A program made the translations under genes and the position numbers. From the NCBI GenBank assembly GCA_033977485.1, contig CM066984.1, positions 44,089,100-44,153,099 of the forward strand: 64,000 bases of DNA, given 5' to 3'. Below, piece after piece: positions 36,051 to 46,400 of this stretch; position 1 is the first letter of the stretch; each line of letters opens with the position of its first letter. This stretch comes from Hydrangea macrophylla. Taxonomy: Eukaryota; Streptophyta; Magnoliopsida; Cornales; Hydrangeaceae. Under the pieces are notes generated by a model. It did not search any database. It was not told the origin of the DNA and worked only from the letters and a program-made list of their open reading frames with translations.

Positions 36051-37005
36051 ATAGCGGCATTGTCAATGGTCAAGGTTTGGCTAGCTAGTACTTTTGATAT
36101 GAAGGATCTAGGAAAGGCGAGCTATATTCTAGGGATAAAGCTCTTTCGGGATCGTAAGCAAAAGATTATGGGATTATTTCAAGCTGGTTATATTGATAAA
36201 GTGCTAACTAGGTTTTCAATGGATAATTCGAAGAAAGGTTTGTTACCTTTCAGGCATGGTTTAGCGTTCTCCAAGGACCAGTGTCCTAAGACACAGGAGG
36301 AGAGGAATCGTATGGCAGGAATTCTATATGCTTCGGCAGTTAGAAGTCTCATGTATGCGATGTTATGCACTAGACCATATATCTGTTTTGCCGTTGGCAT
36401 GGTTAGCAGATATCAATCGAATCCAGGTCCAGAGCACTGGACAGCCGTTAAGCACATTCTTAAGTACTTGAGAAGGACTAAAGATTACATGCTTATGTAT
36501 GGCGGTAGTGAGTTAATTCCAGTAGGATATACTGACTCAGACTTTATGTCAGATAAAGATTCGAGAAAGTCAACATTCGGACATCTCTTTACCATAGGAG
36601 GTGGTGCTGTTAGTTGGAGGAGCATTAAGCAGAAATGCATTGTAGACTCAACTACAGAAGCTGAGTATGTGGCTGCTTGTGAAGCCGCAAAGGAAGCTGT
36701 TTGGCTCAAGAAGTTCCTTATGGAGCTCGAGGTGGTACCAGCGTCATTGTCACCTATTACACTTTACTGTGATAATAGTGGGACAGTGGCTCAGTCCAAG
36801 GAGCCAAGGAACCACGGGAAGGGAAAGCACGTAGAGCGGAAATATCATCTAATCTGAGATATTGTTCAACGCGGAGATGTGACTGTCACCAAGATTGCCA
36901 GCGCTGACAATCTTGCTGATCCGTTTACAAAGGCCTTGCCACAGAAGGTCTTTGATCGTCATCTAGATAGTCTAGGTCTTAGATGTAGTTCTGAATGGTT
37001 ATGAG
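36051..37005 (+). pseudogene. Copia RNase H
   Basis: Continues the same open frame (35865-36857). Blocks are FDMKDLGKASYILGIKLFRD, CTRPYICFAVGMVSRYQSNP, HWTAVKHILKYLRRTKDYML, then RNase H: GYTDSDFMSDKDSRKSTFG, STTEAEYVAACEAAKEAVWL, LYCDNSGTVA, KHVERKYHLI, a TGA stop at 36855, then ASADNLADPFTKALP and the end near SEWL at 37003. Catalytic D-E-D residues are visible. Confidence 0.92.
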
Positions 37006-37008
37006 TGC

Positions 37009-37016
37009 AAAGGGGA
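37009..37016 (+). other. Copia polypurine tract
   Basis: AAAGGGGA lies three bases before the 3' LTR start at 37020, the expected place for the plus-strand primer. Confidence 0.8.
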
Positions 37017-37019
37017 GTT

Positions 37020-38508
37020 TGTTGGGTTTGTGCCCTCAAACCATTACTTTATATATGAGACATTGACATTTTAATATATGGATATCAACTTTACATTTAG
37101 TTATGTATGTCCCTTTCATGAGATGATTGTTATCCTTAAGTATCATAGTAAGTAATTCATGTATGTGTGAGATACATACAAGTGAGATACGAATTACTAT
37201 TCTTTGTTACTTAGAATGTGTCACAGTGGATGATGAAACTGGATATCTCATCAGGTTTACATTGTAGCATGATTAACTACCATTGGATGGAGTGATTAAT
37301 CTCAATCACTAGAGTTTAACTCTTAGTTAACATGCTAGTGGTTATAGTGCATTGACGGACCTGAGCTTTCCTATTGACACTCAAGACTGTTAATCAGTCG
37401 ATAGGAACTCATAACTTGTATAAGGTACGTGTTCTTAATCTTGAGACGATTATGAACACAGACTGTGGATATGGCTGCTTTGACGTACCAATCAGTGAGG
37501 TCTATAGAAGATCAACACCTGGGTATCTTGGGTATGTCATATTCATAGGTTTGTGAACATATATTGTCAAGACAAAATCTACCCTCTGTTTCAGAGTAAG
37601 CATTCCCTTGAGAATGTCACCAAGTCGATTATTGAGTACTGCAGTCTTGTTGATAAGAGTTATCAACATGTTTGATAATCATGAGAGGTGAATGGGACTC
37701 AAGGAATACAAGAAGTAATCATGATTCAGGTTGACAGTAACAGTTATCCGACTACCTGAATATGATTACGAATGCTGAAGGTAGAGGGACATTAGTACAA
37801 CATATAAGTCTAGTTATCACTTCGGATATGTTCTTTTGCGTTGGAGTTCAGTTATTATTTTATAGTGGAGTAAACGTTAACTGACCAGTTAGTTAGTTTG
37901 CTGATCAAAGAGTTTGGTCATGGTAATTAACAAACTGGTCTGAGCCAACAATAAAGAGCCTAGGAGGTCCCACTCTTAGCTCCCCCAGGATACTTGGAAA
38001 GACACATGAGGAAGTTGTCAAGATAAGTTCGATCGATTGAAGTATGTTCGATCGATTGAAGTCTTGGCAGTCTCGATCGATCGAAGGTTCGATTGATCGA
38101 AGATCTTCGATCGCTCAAAGTCTAGGTCGGTTCTGGAAATCTATAAATAGGGCAGCTGCGTTCTGGAAAAGGAGTTCGTCGTTTTAGAACGTCAGAAGCT
38201 GCAGAAACTACTTTTAGAGCCCCAAACCTTCTTTTTCCTCTCTATTAGAGATCCCACCATCTCTAGTCTCTCCGACAAGCATCCGCAGGAGACATAATGG
38301 TGAAGACAACCTAGTGGAGGCTGCTGCATCACCAAGGAAGAAGAAGAAAATCAAAATTTGGTTCAAGACACTAAGGTATAACTCTTGTCCCCTCTTGTGT
38401 GCATCTATGGAATTAACGAGTAGTAGATCCTGGGCTACCATTAAGTTTTTATAACTTGACTTTTCCGCTGCGCGTTTAAACTTTTAACTTAAACCGGTTT
38501 TTCCATCA
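37020..38508 (+). repeat. Copia 3' LTR
   Basis: 1489 bp, TGTTGGGTTTGTGCCC to TTTTTCCATCA, closely similar to the 5' LTR. Palindrome array at 38027-38120, TATAAATA at 38142-38149. Confidence 0.94.
38027..38120 (+). promoter_or_regulatory. TTCGATCGATCGAA array, copia 3' LTR
   Basis: Same array as in the 5' LTR but one 19-bp unit shorter; the junction falls within TCGATCGATCGA, as expected from slippage or unequal exchange between units. Confidence 0.7.
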
Positions 38509-39849
38509 CACGATCACTAGCAGATCACCGGCGGGCCTGGTGAGCCAACAAGAGGGGCGACACTACCAGTAATACCGACCGGGCGTATGCGTATAATGGT
38601 GAATTTTATAGAGGTGCTGTGTAGACTAAAGAGTTGGCAGCCCCTTCAATGGGGGGTGAGAGGTCTCTTTTATAGATGTAAGAGACCTACTCATAAATGG
38701 ATAAGGAAATATAATCCTATTGATATAGATTGGCATTAATTATGGGGATTTCCTAATTGGATTAGGAAATAGTATGCACTTTCCATTAGTCTTCTAGCTT
38801 GAGTAGGAAACTGCCCGTAATGCTCGGGATAATGCTTGTGGGCCCGGATGAGCTATTCCCGCGGCGGGATGTGCATGTGCGGTTTTCTCGACCTGCTGGC
38901 CGGGTCGTAGATGAACCGCTCGGGATGATGAGTAGACTAAACCGCTCGGGGTTGATGCTTCTGAGGAGTGGTGCATGATTTACCCGGGGCATGGACTAGT
39001 TGCTAATTTGAACCGCTCGGCATAAGATAGAGCCAATTTTGGGTGTATCAATAATAATTAAAAAAAAGAGTGAGTCTAGTATTCGAGATAAAAATCAGAG
39101 GAGAGGAATAAAAAAAAAGAAAAAAAAAAGAGAAAAAGAAAGCAATGAAATATAGTAACAAAAGTTTTTTTTTCCTCCCAGGCTCTCCAGTATCTGCCGA
39201 TAGAAGGGGAGTTTCCCCTAGAGACCTCACTCATGTGGTTATAGAGAGTAGCCAACCCTGCCCCTCCCCAGTTATACTTGGATATGTGATCAATGTCCGC
39301 AAGAGAGGTTAATTACCCTAGATTGATCTGGTCTCCTTTCGTGCTCATCAGTGAGCAACCCATCACATACATGATCAAAGCCCTGGCCATTTGGTCGTCA
39401 GTAAAGGCCTGACCCTTGAAAGTGTCCATGAACCATTTTGCAGGCACAATAAACTCTCCTGGATGAGCCCTAAGTAAGTCAATAATCTGTTCATGACGGG
39501 TCGGGAGATCATCATAACTAGCAACGGGAAGGTCGCCAAAACAGGATGCCTATGATCATAGCAAAGTCCAGGGGAGTCACCATCATCTCCCCAAATGGCA
39601 TGTGGAATGTATTTGTTTTATCCCACCATCTCTCTGCTAAGGCCCAGATATGTGTCATATCATTTGAACTCTTCTCTAAAAGTAATATAAAGAGCCCAAA
39701 TCCAGCATTGTCGATCACGGTTCTAACTTCATCAGAAAACTCCTCATACCACCTCCGGTCGTGAGCCAGGCTCTCATGGCCTTTGAGGGAAGCCTCGTGC
39801 GTCTGTAAGAAAAGAACAGAAATAAAGCAAAGATAAGAAAACAAGAAAA

Positions 39850-40022
39850 AATGAACTTCTTGAGTCTAAGTGATTCAATTCTCTAAAAAAATTGATTTCT
39901 GAGTCTAAGCGACTCAATTCTTTGAAAAATAATTTCTAAGTTTGAGTAACATAGTTCTTTTAAAATTGATTCTTGTTTAAAAGGAAAAATGATTATTGTT
40001 TTTTAACAAAAAAAGAGAAAGA

Positions 40023-40074
<52 letters not shown>

Positions 40075-40320
40075 TCTTTAAAAATAAAATTCTTTGGTTA
40101 AAGCGACTCGATGTTTTGAAAATATAAAAAGAGAATTCTTGAGTCTATGCGACTCAATGTTTTGTAAGAAATAAATTCATAAGTCTAAAGTGACTCAAAA
40201 TTTTGGGAAAAGAGAGGAGAAATATATAGAACTCGTGAGTCCAAGCGACTGGTGTTTTGAAGAAAATAATAACCATAGTTTTTGAGTCTAAGCGACTCAA
40301 TGTAGAGAGAAAAGAAAAGT
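39850..40320. repeat. GAGTC..GACTC dyad repeats and (GA)n in PMD intron 1
   Basis: At least six units of the form GAGTCTAAGCGACTCAATTCTTTGAAAA, each with a 5-bp inverted repeat, lie inside the first coding intron of the antisense PMD gene, with a pure (GA)n run at 40031-40070. The same dyad (GAGTCTGAATGACTC) builds the array at 41280-42110. Confidence 0.75.
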
Positions 40321-41090
40321 TCTTGGTTCTGGAATCAAGGATTTTAGGTTCAATAAGCATTGTCTGTGTGAAATTCGAGTGCCTCACGAGGTTGGTACAA
40401 CCCCTCATTAGCAATGGACAAATGGAATGATGAAATTCATAAGCATGAAAAATTGATGAATCCAAATAAGGGTGATAAGCAAAAGGCACAATACCAAGCA
40501 TTGAACCCAATCATGGCGTTCCACCCAAGAAAATCAATTCAAAAAAGGGGGGTATCACAAATAAGAATTGAGTATATCCAAATGCACAAAGTTATGGGGG
40601 CATTCATACATGCATTGTTCATCATACATCACATTGCATCGCATTGTTCATCATAAGAAACAAGAGGGTTTGGGAGTATACCAATCTATTGAAGGCTCGT
40701 GCAGAGAGGTGCTCCCCGAGGTCAGCAAGTAAAACTGATGAGTTATGGCTAGGAGTGGGCTTATACTTCTTCCTAGAGGGACCATAGGACCCTGAACCAC
40801 TGGCCATTGTAAGAATCTACAAGAAAAAAGAAAGAAGCAAGATTCATATGAAGAAATTGTGAGGAATACATGAAAATAACTATGATTTAAGCACAAATCA
40901 AGTTCAAAATGAAAACTTGGCATTAAAAAAGTGAGCATACCTTGATTATTTGATGATTCTTGAGTTAGAAATCAAGAGAGAAGATAGTCTTGGAGAGAAA
41001 ACTCATGAAGAGAGAAGAGGAGAATGAAAAAGAAAGAAGAGAAATCAAGTTTTAAACACTTCTAGTCAGACGGACAGTCGATGGAAAGTC

Positions 41091-41155
41091 GCCGGCACTC
41101 ATTGAGTTCTGCGCGGCATTTTGTGGAGTGTCGGTGTTCCTCATTGAGTCACGCC
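41091..41155 (-). promoter_or_regulatory. B-type palindrome array upstream of antisense PMD gene
   Basis: Units resembling GGCACTCATTGAG and CGGCATTTTGTGGAGTGTCGG lie about 35 bp upstream (minus strand) of a TTTAAAA box (about 41050-41056). That box is followed by a CT-rich leader, a probable 5'-UTR intron and the PMD ATG at 40807. The layout copies that of the B LTR promoters (array, TATA, leader), although the units are more decayed. Confidence 0.55.
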
Positions 41156-41279
41156 GTGTGATATAGGTGGCCCTTTCCCTCCAAATATTTCATATTTGTG
41201 ATAGGGACCACCGAATTTTGCTTCCATGTCCCTGAAGATTTTCCCTCATTTCAAAAGGACCCCCAGAGTTTGAAAGTAA

Positions 41280-42110
41280 GTTCTTGAGCCCGTTTGCAAA
41301 TTGGAATTAGCCCCTGATTGTAAGGAATCATATCTGAATAACTCCAAATTTTGAAAATGAATTTAATTTGAGTCTGAATGACTCTGAATTTTCTTTCAAA
41401 TTTGATTTGATTGGAGTTTGATTGACTCCAAATTTTGGAAAATTGAATAAATTGAAGTATGATTTATTCCAAATTTTGGAAATTGATTTGATATGAGTCT
41501 AATTGACTCTGAATTTTGAAAATTGATTTGTTTTGAGTCTGAATGACTCTGGATTTTCTTTTGAAATTTGATTTGATTAGAGTTTGATGACTTCAGAATT
41601 TTATTTTATTTTATTTTGTTTTAATTTTAATTTTAATTTTTTTGAAAATTTGATTTGATTGGAGTTTGATTGATTTTCGATTATGAAAATTGAATAAATT
41701 GGAGTCTGATTGACTCCAGATTTTGAAAATTGATTTGTTTTGAGTCTGAATGACTCTGGATTTTCTTTGAAATTTGATTTGATTAGAGTCTGATGACTTC
41801 GTTTTTTTGAAAATTTGAAGTGATTGGAGTTTGATTAATTTTTGATTTTAGAAAATTAATAAATTGGAGTCTGATTGACTTCGGATTTTGAAAATTGATT
41901 TGTTTTGAGTCTGAATGACTCCGGATTTTGAAAATTTGATTTGATCGGAGTTTAATTGACTCCGAATGTTGGAAAATTGAATAAATTGGAATCTGATTGA
42001 CTCCGGATTTTGAAAATTGATTTGTTTTGAGTCTGAATGACTCTGAATTTTGAAAATTGATTAGACTTTAAGGCTGTTTGACTTCGAATTTTGAAAAACT
42101 TAAGCCAATT
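41280..42110. repeat. About 40-bp imperfect tandem repeats with GAGTCTGAATGACTC dyads
   Basis: Roughly twenty diverged units of the pattern TTTTGAGTCTGAATGACTCTGGATTTTGAAAATTGATTTG. Each holds a GAGT..GACTC inverted repeat with a variable 5-bp centre. It lies in the B1 spacer between the PMD promoter and the 3' LTR. No coding potential. Confidence 0.8.
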
Positions 42111-42319
42111 TGAATATGATTGAACTTCTATTTCAGAGATTAAAGCAGATGCGAATACGAGTGCTTCAAGATTTAGGAAAATTAATTCAAAATTTAATCT
42201 CGAAAAAGTAACCCCTAAAATTAGGAGTCATGAATTAAATCGAATCGGCATTGACTTTGCTTCATGAAAATAATAAATTCGCATCCTTGGTTTTCGCAAA
42301 CGAATCTGCGCTAACCCCG

Positions 42320-43030
42320 ATATCGCTACGTGGTTCGACTATGGAGTGTAGGGTATGAAGCATCTCAGTCGATCAGATGATTTTTGGAAGATTCTGAGTC
42401 TAAGGCATGAAGCGTCTCAAATCTTTCCGCATGCTACCTGACTCGACTATGGTGTGTAAGGCATGAAGCATCTCAGTCGATCAGATGATTTTTGAAAGAT
42501 TCTGGGTATAAAGCGTGAAGCATCTCAAATCTTTCCGCGTGCTACCTGATTCGGCTATGGAGTATAAGGCATGTAGCGTCTCAGTCGATCAGATGATTTT
42601 TGGAAGATTTTGGGTATAAGGCATGAAGCGTCTCAAATCTTTCCGCGTGCTACCTGATTCGACTATGAAGTGTAAGGCATGAAGCGTCTCAGTCGATCAG
42701 ATGATTTTTGGAAGATTCTGGGTATAAGGCGTGAAGCGTCTCAAATCTTTCCGTGTGCTACCTGATTCGACTATGATGTGTAAGGAAGTGTCTCAGTCGA
42801 TTAGATGGTTTTTGGAAGATTCTGGGTATAAGGTGTGAAGCGTCTCAAATCTTTCTGTGTGCTACCTGATTCGACTATGGAGTGTAAGGCATGAAGCGTC
42901 TCAGTCGATCAGATGATTTTTGGATTCTGAGTATAAGGCATGAAGCGTCTTAAATCTTTCCGCGTGCTACCTGATTCGAATATGGAGTATAAGACGTGAA
43001 GCATCTCAATCGATCAGATGATTCTCAAAA
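42320..43030. repeat. 108-bp tandem repeat array in B1 spacer
   Basis: About 6.5 contiguous copies of a 108-bp unit; the marker TTCGACTATGG recurs at about 42333, 42441, 42549, 42657, 42765, 42868 and 42972. Each unit has two related halves, one with ATGAAGCGTCTCAGTCGATCAG and one with GTGAAGCGTCTCAAATCTTTC, so an ancestral unit of about 54 bp is likely. Contiguous, hence not CRISPR-like. Ogre/Tat elements are known to carry such arrays before the 3' LTR. Confidence 0.9.
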
Positions 43031-43475
43031 TGCATGAGAAGCTAGCGTGTATATGTCAATCATGATGTTCCTAGAGTAGGACAATATCATAAAAGGAGAA
43101 TTTGAAGTATAGGGCACATTTCTAATAATAAGAAAAGCAACATGACTCAAGATCATCACGTTTGGGAGCATAGGACATGAAGTCGATTGAGCATATGCAT
43201 CACAATAAGATAAGAGCATTCATCCGTATGATTATTTATGTTTGTGTATTAACCCTTGCCCGAACTACGTCCTGGTCTGATTCCCTGTCAGGGATACGTA
43301 GGTAGCTCACTAGTGAGCACGACCAACATTAACTCTCTGCGCACTCAAATTTTGCAACGCACTTTCATTTTTACCTAGATTCAACAAGCTTGGTCAAAGG
43401 CTTGTCTTTCTCACAGGCTTTGACATTCATTTGTGATACGCATTCCTTTACAAGCTCTGTCGAAGAGGAGTAGAC
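43031..43475 (+). other. B1 pre-LTR region with conserved motif and PPT
   Basis: Contains the GGGATACGTAGGTAG motif at 43291-43305, also found after pol. The purine stretch GAAGAGGAGTAGAC (43462-43475) abuts the 3' LTR and is the probable polypurine tract. No gene is seen. Confidence 0.6.
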
Positions 43476-46400
43476 TATAGACACCCCGATTTTGACCAAT
43501 TGTCGAATTCAGGGATTGGTTACCTCTAAAGACCGATGATGACGATGACCGTTGAAATTTAAAGATTTTCCAGAGAATTTAAATCCTTCAAAGATTCTTT
43601 AAATCAAGTTTCAAATTGAAAATAAAAAGAGAGAGAAATTGGGTGTTCGGGAGAAACCCGAATGTTGAAGAACGTATGAGAAACCCAGTCTGGGAATTCG
43701 TCTTGAAAAATAAGATATAAGAGTTTTGTTTTTTTTGAAAAGAAATAAAATAAGAAAAGAATAAAGAAGAAAAAAAATATATTGTTGAGAAAAGGAGAAA
43801 AGAAAAGAAAAGAGAAAAGAGAAGCAAAATAATGCATTAAAGTATATATACTATGCATATGGGTGTATCTTAATGAAATACATTACAAATATGAGTATAT
43901 TAATATATGAGTTGCTAATAATTAAGTTTATATTAAGACTTGTTTTGAAAATAAAAAAAGGAGACAGGAATTCTATTAGTTGCGGCACGCGGCGAAGCCG
44001 GCGACACTCACTGAGTGCCGCGTCGGCATTCATTGAGTGCCGCTCGGCACCCAATGAGTGCCAGAACAACACTGAATGAGTGCCGCAGACAATTCACCGA
44101 GTGCCGCGCACTGTAACAATATATTTTTCTCATATGTTCTAGAAGAAAACTTTGCACATAGGCTCTTCACCCAAATTTACCCAATTAACCCTGGAAAGAG
44201 GGGTCTATATAAATAGGTTTCATCTCCATTATGGAGGACTTTTGGAATCAAATTGATATATAAAAGAGTTATACATATATAGTAGAGAGAATTGAGAGAA
44301 GAACAAGAGATTTTTCTTGGAGAGTTTGAAGAATTGAAGAAGAATTTGAAGATTTTGGAAGAACTTCATAAGAAATAGAAGAAATCCTTGAGGTTATAGA
44401 GGTAACCTCTCAATCCTATGTAGAATTAGGCAAGTTCAATTACAAATTCATAGTTCTAGGATCTTACACATTTTCAAAACCACACTTCTTACCTCATTTC
44501 ATCACACACACCACTTAGAATTTGTGATTGAATCTCATGATAAGTTCATTAGCTTGGATCTAAATAATCCTTGGGTTTAAAAAGTATGATTTGGTTTTGA
44601 AGAATTTGCTCTTTCGAATTTTCTTAAGTGAACCTTGATTTTCTTTAAAATTCTATTTTTCTTTTGAGATTCATAAGATTTTGTATATCTTATTGAGTCT
44701 CTTTGAGTTTGATTCTTTAGTTTCCTATGATCCTATGATCCATATGGAGATTAAAGTGAATCATAGTCATATTTACACATAGTTGGTTGGGTTCAAGTCT
44801 TAGTTCATGATTTGGATCTCCCTACTTGGGATCTTATGGGATCCATACTATATTCCATAGAGATTTGAGTAGATTTGGGTCTTATTTAGTCTCCAAGGAC
44901 CATTAATTTGAGAGGAGAATAGGATTTCATGACTCTATATTGCTCAAGGATGATATGTTTGAAAGAAGAGTTAGATGTAGATCTTCATAGTTTAATTGTT
45001 AGATTTAAAAGAACCCAAATGTTCAAGAGTCCATAAGATTGAATAAGACCTTAGGACTCTCATGCTAGATCTTCAAACATGAGATATATGATGGAGATCC
45101 ATTAAGGTTAAATTTATGGATCCCCTTTACATTTCATCACTTACTCTAAATCATACTTAATCCTAGTTCTCTCTAGAATCATGGATCAAGTTTGTTTCAA
45201 AATATGAACACTAATCTAACAAAGGTGCAGTGAATCCTTAAACCCACTGGGATCAAAGATTTTTCATTAAATCATGGTCCATTAGAAAGGGATGAGACCA
45301 ATTGGAGGATGTTCATAACTCACCCAAATACCTCTGTGATTTTTGTCTTGAAGAAAATCCATGTTTAAAATGGTTTGGTGTTACGACTTCAAAGCAAGCT
45401 ACTCCCTGTCCAGAATTCCAGAACAGTAACTCCGTTTTAAAATTAATAAATCAAAACTTTAACCAAACTTTCTTGACCTCCAATAATTGTTTCCAAGAAG
45501 TGTAATGTTTTAGGAAGATACCCTAAAAAGATCTAAGTGTTTCTCATTTGTTTACTATTTTTAGAAAATCACACAAGATCTCTGGACAGAGAGTTGTAGA
45601 TTCCTAAGTGATGTCTAGTTTTTTCCTTATTCCCAGAGATCTAACCGTTCAATCTTTGATTTTCTTTTTGGGTTAAAAACTAGACTCACAAAGGTACATC
45701 ATATCCAAAAATCATTAAGATCCGATATTGGAAATATGATTTTTCTATCTTTGAAAGTCTGGTTTGCTCTCCCTAATTCATGAAAAATTGTCACTGTTTT
45801 GTCCAAACTTATCGATTTCAACTTGAATGGTTTCTGAAATGCCTTGGGATCCAATTCATGTTTTAAATAATGACAATTAAGTCTAAATCCAAAGGTTAAG
45901 TGGTCCAAGTTAGTGAATAATTCATAGCTTATCCTTGTACATATCCATGCATTCATCTATGTATATTGATACTTGTAGTTAGGATCTTGCTCTAGGTTGT
46001 TTTGTCCCTAATGTAATCTAGTTGTGAGTTCCTTATAATCTTGTTGGGGATTATACTACCTCTATATGGACATTGCATTGGCTCCTAGTTGAGACTTGCA
46101 TATCTATAGAGGTGATATATTCTCAACTAATTAGAAGGAATCCATAAATAGGTCAATTCTTTTCCTGCTTGATAGGTTTTAGCTAGACGCTTAGGTTCGA
46201 TTATTTGATATCTTTTGATCAAGGCATGTGTACTAACCATTGTTTTGTAGCGCATTTGAGGTATAATTTCTCAACCCCTTCTCTTGTTTAATTTACTTCT
46301 TTGATTTTAATTGATTTTTGACTCCATGCGCGACACCTTAGCTTAGGTCTTGCTTTATATGTATATGTGATTAGAGACATTTTCTTAGGTTTTATTTTCT

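Larger units (their letters stand above)
29809..38508 (+). mobile_element. Ty1/copia element (Tork/Angela-like)
   Basis: An 8.70-kb element with 1.5-kb LTRs (29809-31318, 37020-38508), a PBS to initiator methionine tRNA (TGGTATCAGAGCC, 31321-31333), a 1.7-kb leader, gag, integrase before RT (copia order), RNase H, and a PPT at 37009-37016. LTR length, leader and protein blocks resemble the Angela/Tork group; the lineage call is from memory. Seven or more lesions break gag-pol. It is the innermost of four nested levels at this locus (TRIM, B1, C, copia). Confidence 0.93.
26212..39050 (-). mobile_element. C: gag-only Tat-like element, interrupted by copia
   Basis: LTRs at 26212-26874 (3') and 29684-29808 plus 38514-39050 (5', split by the copia element) are flanked by a perfect ATAAT duplication (26207-26211, 39051-39055). 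Minus-strand order: 5' LTR, PBS (29663-29680), gag, 1.3 kb of tandem-repeat-rich sequence, PPT, 3' LTR. Without the copia insertion it is about 4.1 kb. No protease, RT, RNase H or integrase is present, so mobility would depend on enzymes from another element. It lies in a PMD intron of B1. Confidence 0.93.
29684..39050 (-). repeat. C 5' LTR, split by copia element
   Basis: The two parts, 29684-29808 and 38514-39050, together give 662 bp and match the 3' LTR at 26212-26874. The break carries the copia element with duplication CACGT (29804-29808) and CACGA (38509-38513), one base different. TATAAAA of this copy is at 38668-38674. Confidence 0.9.
24979..40807 (-). pseudogene. Antisense plant mobile domain (PMD) gene with introns
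   Basis: A spliced minus-strand gene carried by B1. Proposed exons: 40807-40682 (MASGSGSYGPSRKKYKPTP), 39802 to about 39180 (PMD core: WALAERWWDKTNTFHMPFGE, then TPLDFAMIIGI), 26180-25675 (IWSHEYLRMRGPS...KWRKGA), 25583-25365, 25263-25219 and 25140-24979 (Gly-rich tail ending in TST and a stop). Splice sites read TTACAG/ACGCAC, TTGCAG/ATTTGG, TTCTCAG/GCTAAT, ATG/GTATTAC and TTTCAG/GAGGCC; the first two and last two exons join in phase. A 5'-UTR intron probably ends CTTGTAG just before the ATG. Damage: a frameshift near 39545, stops near 39310, 25872 and elsewhere, and no clear donor after exon 2. PMD proteins include MAIN and MAIL1 of Arabidopsis; the role in the element is unknown. Element C sits in the intron after exon 2. 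Confidence 0.78.

Noticed and set aside
42320..43030. CRISPR-like direct repeats
   Set aside because: Units are contiguous with no unique spacers, there are no cas genes, and the setting is a plant retrotransposon. The same holds for 63336-63925.
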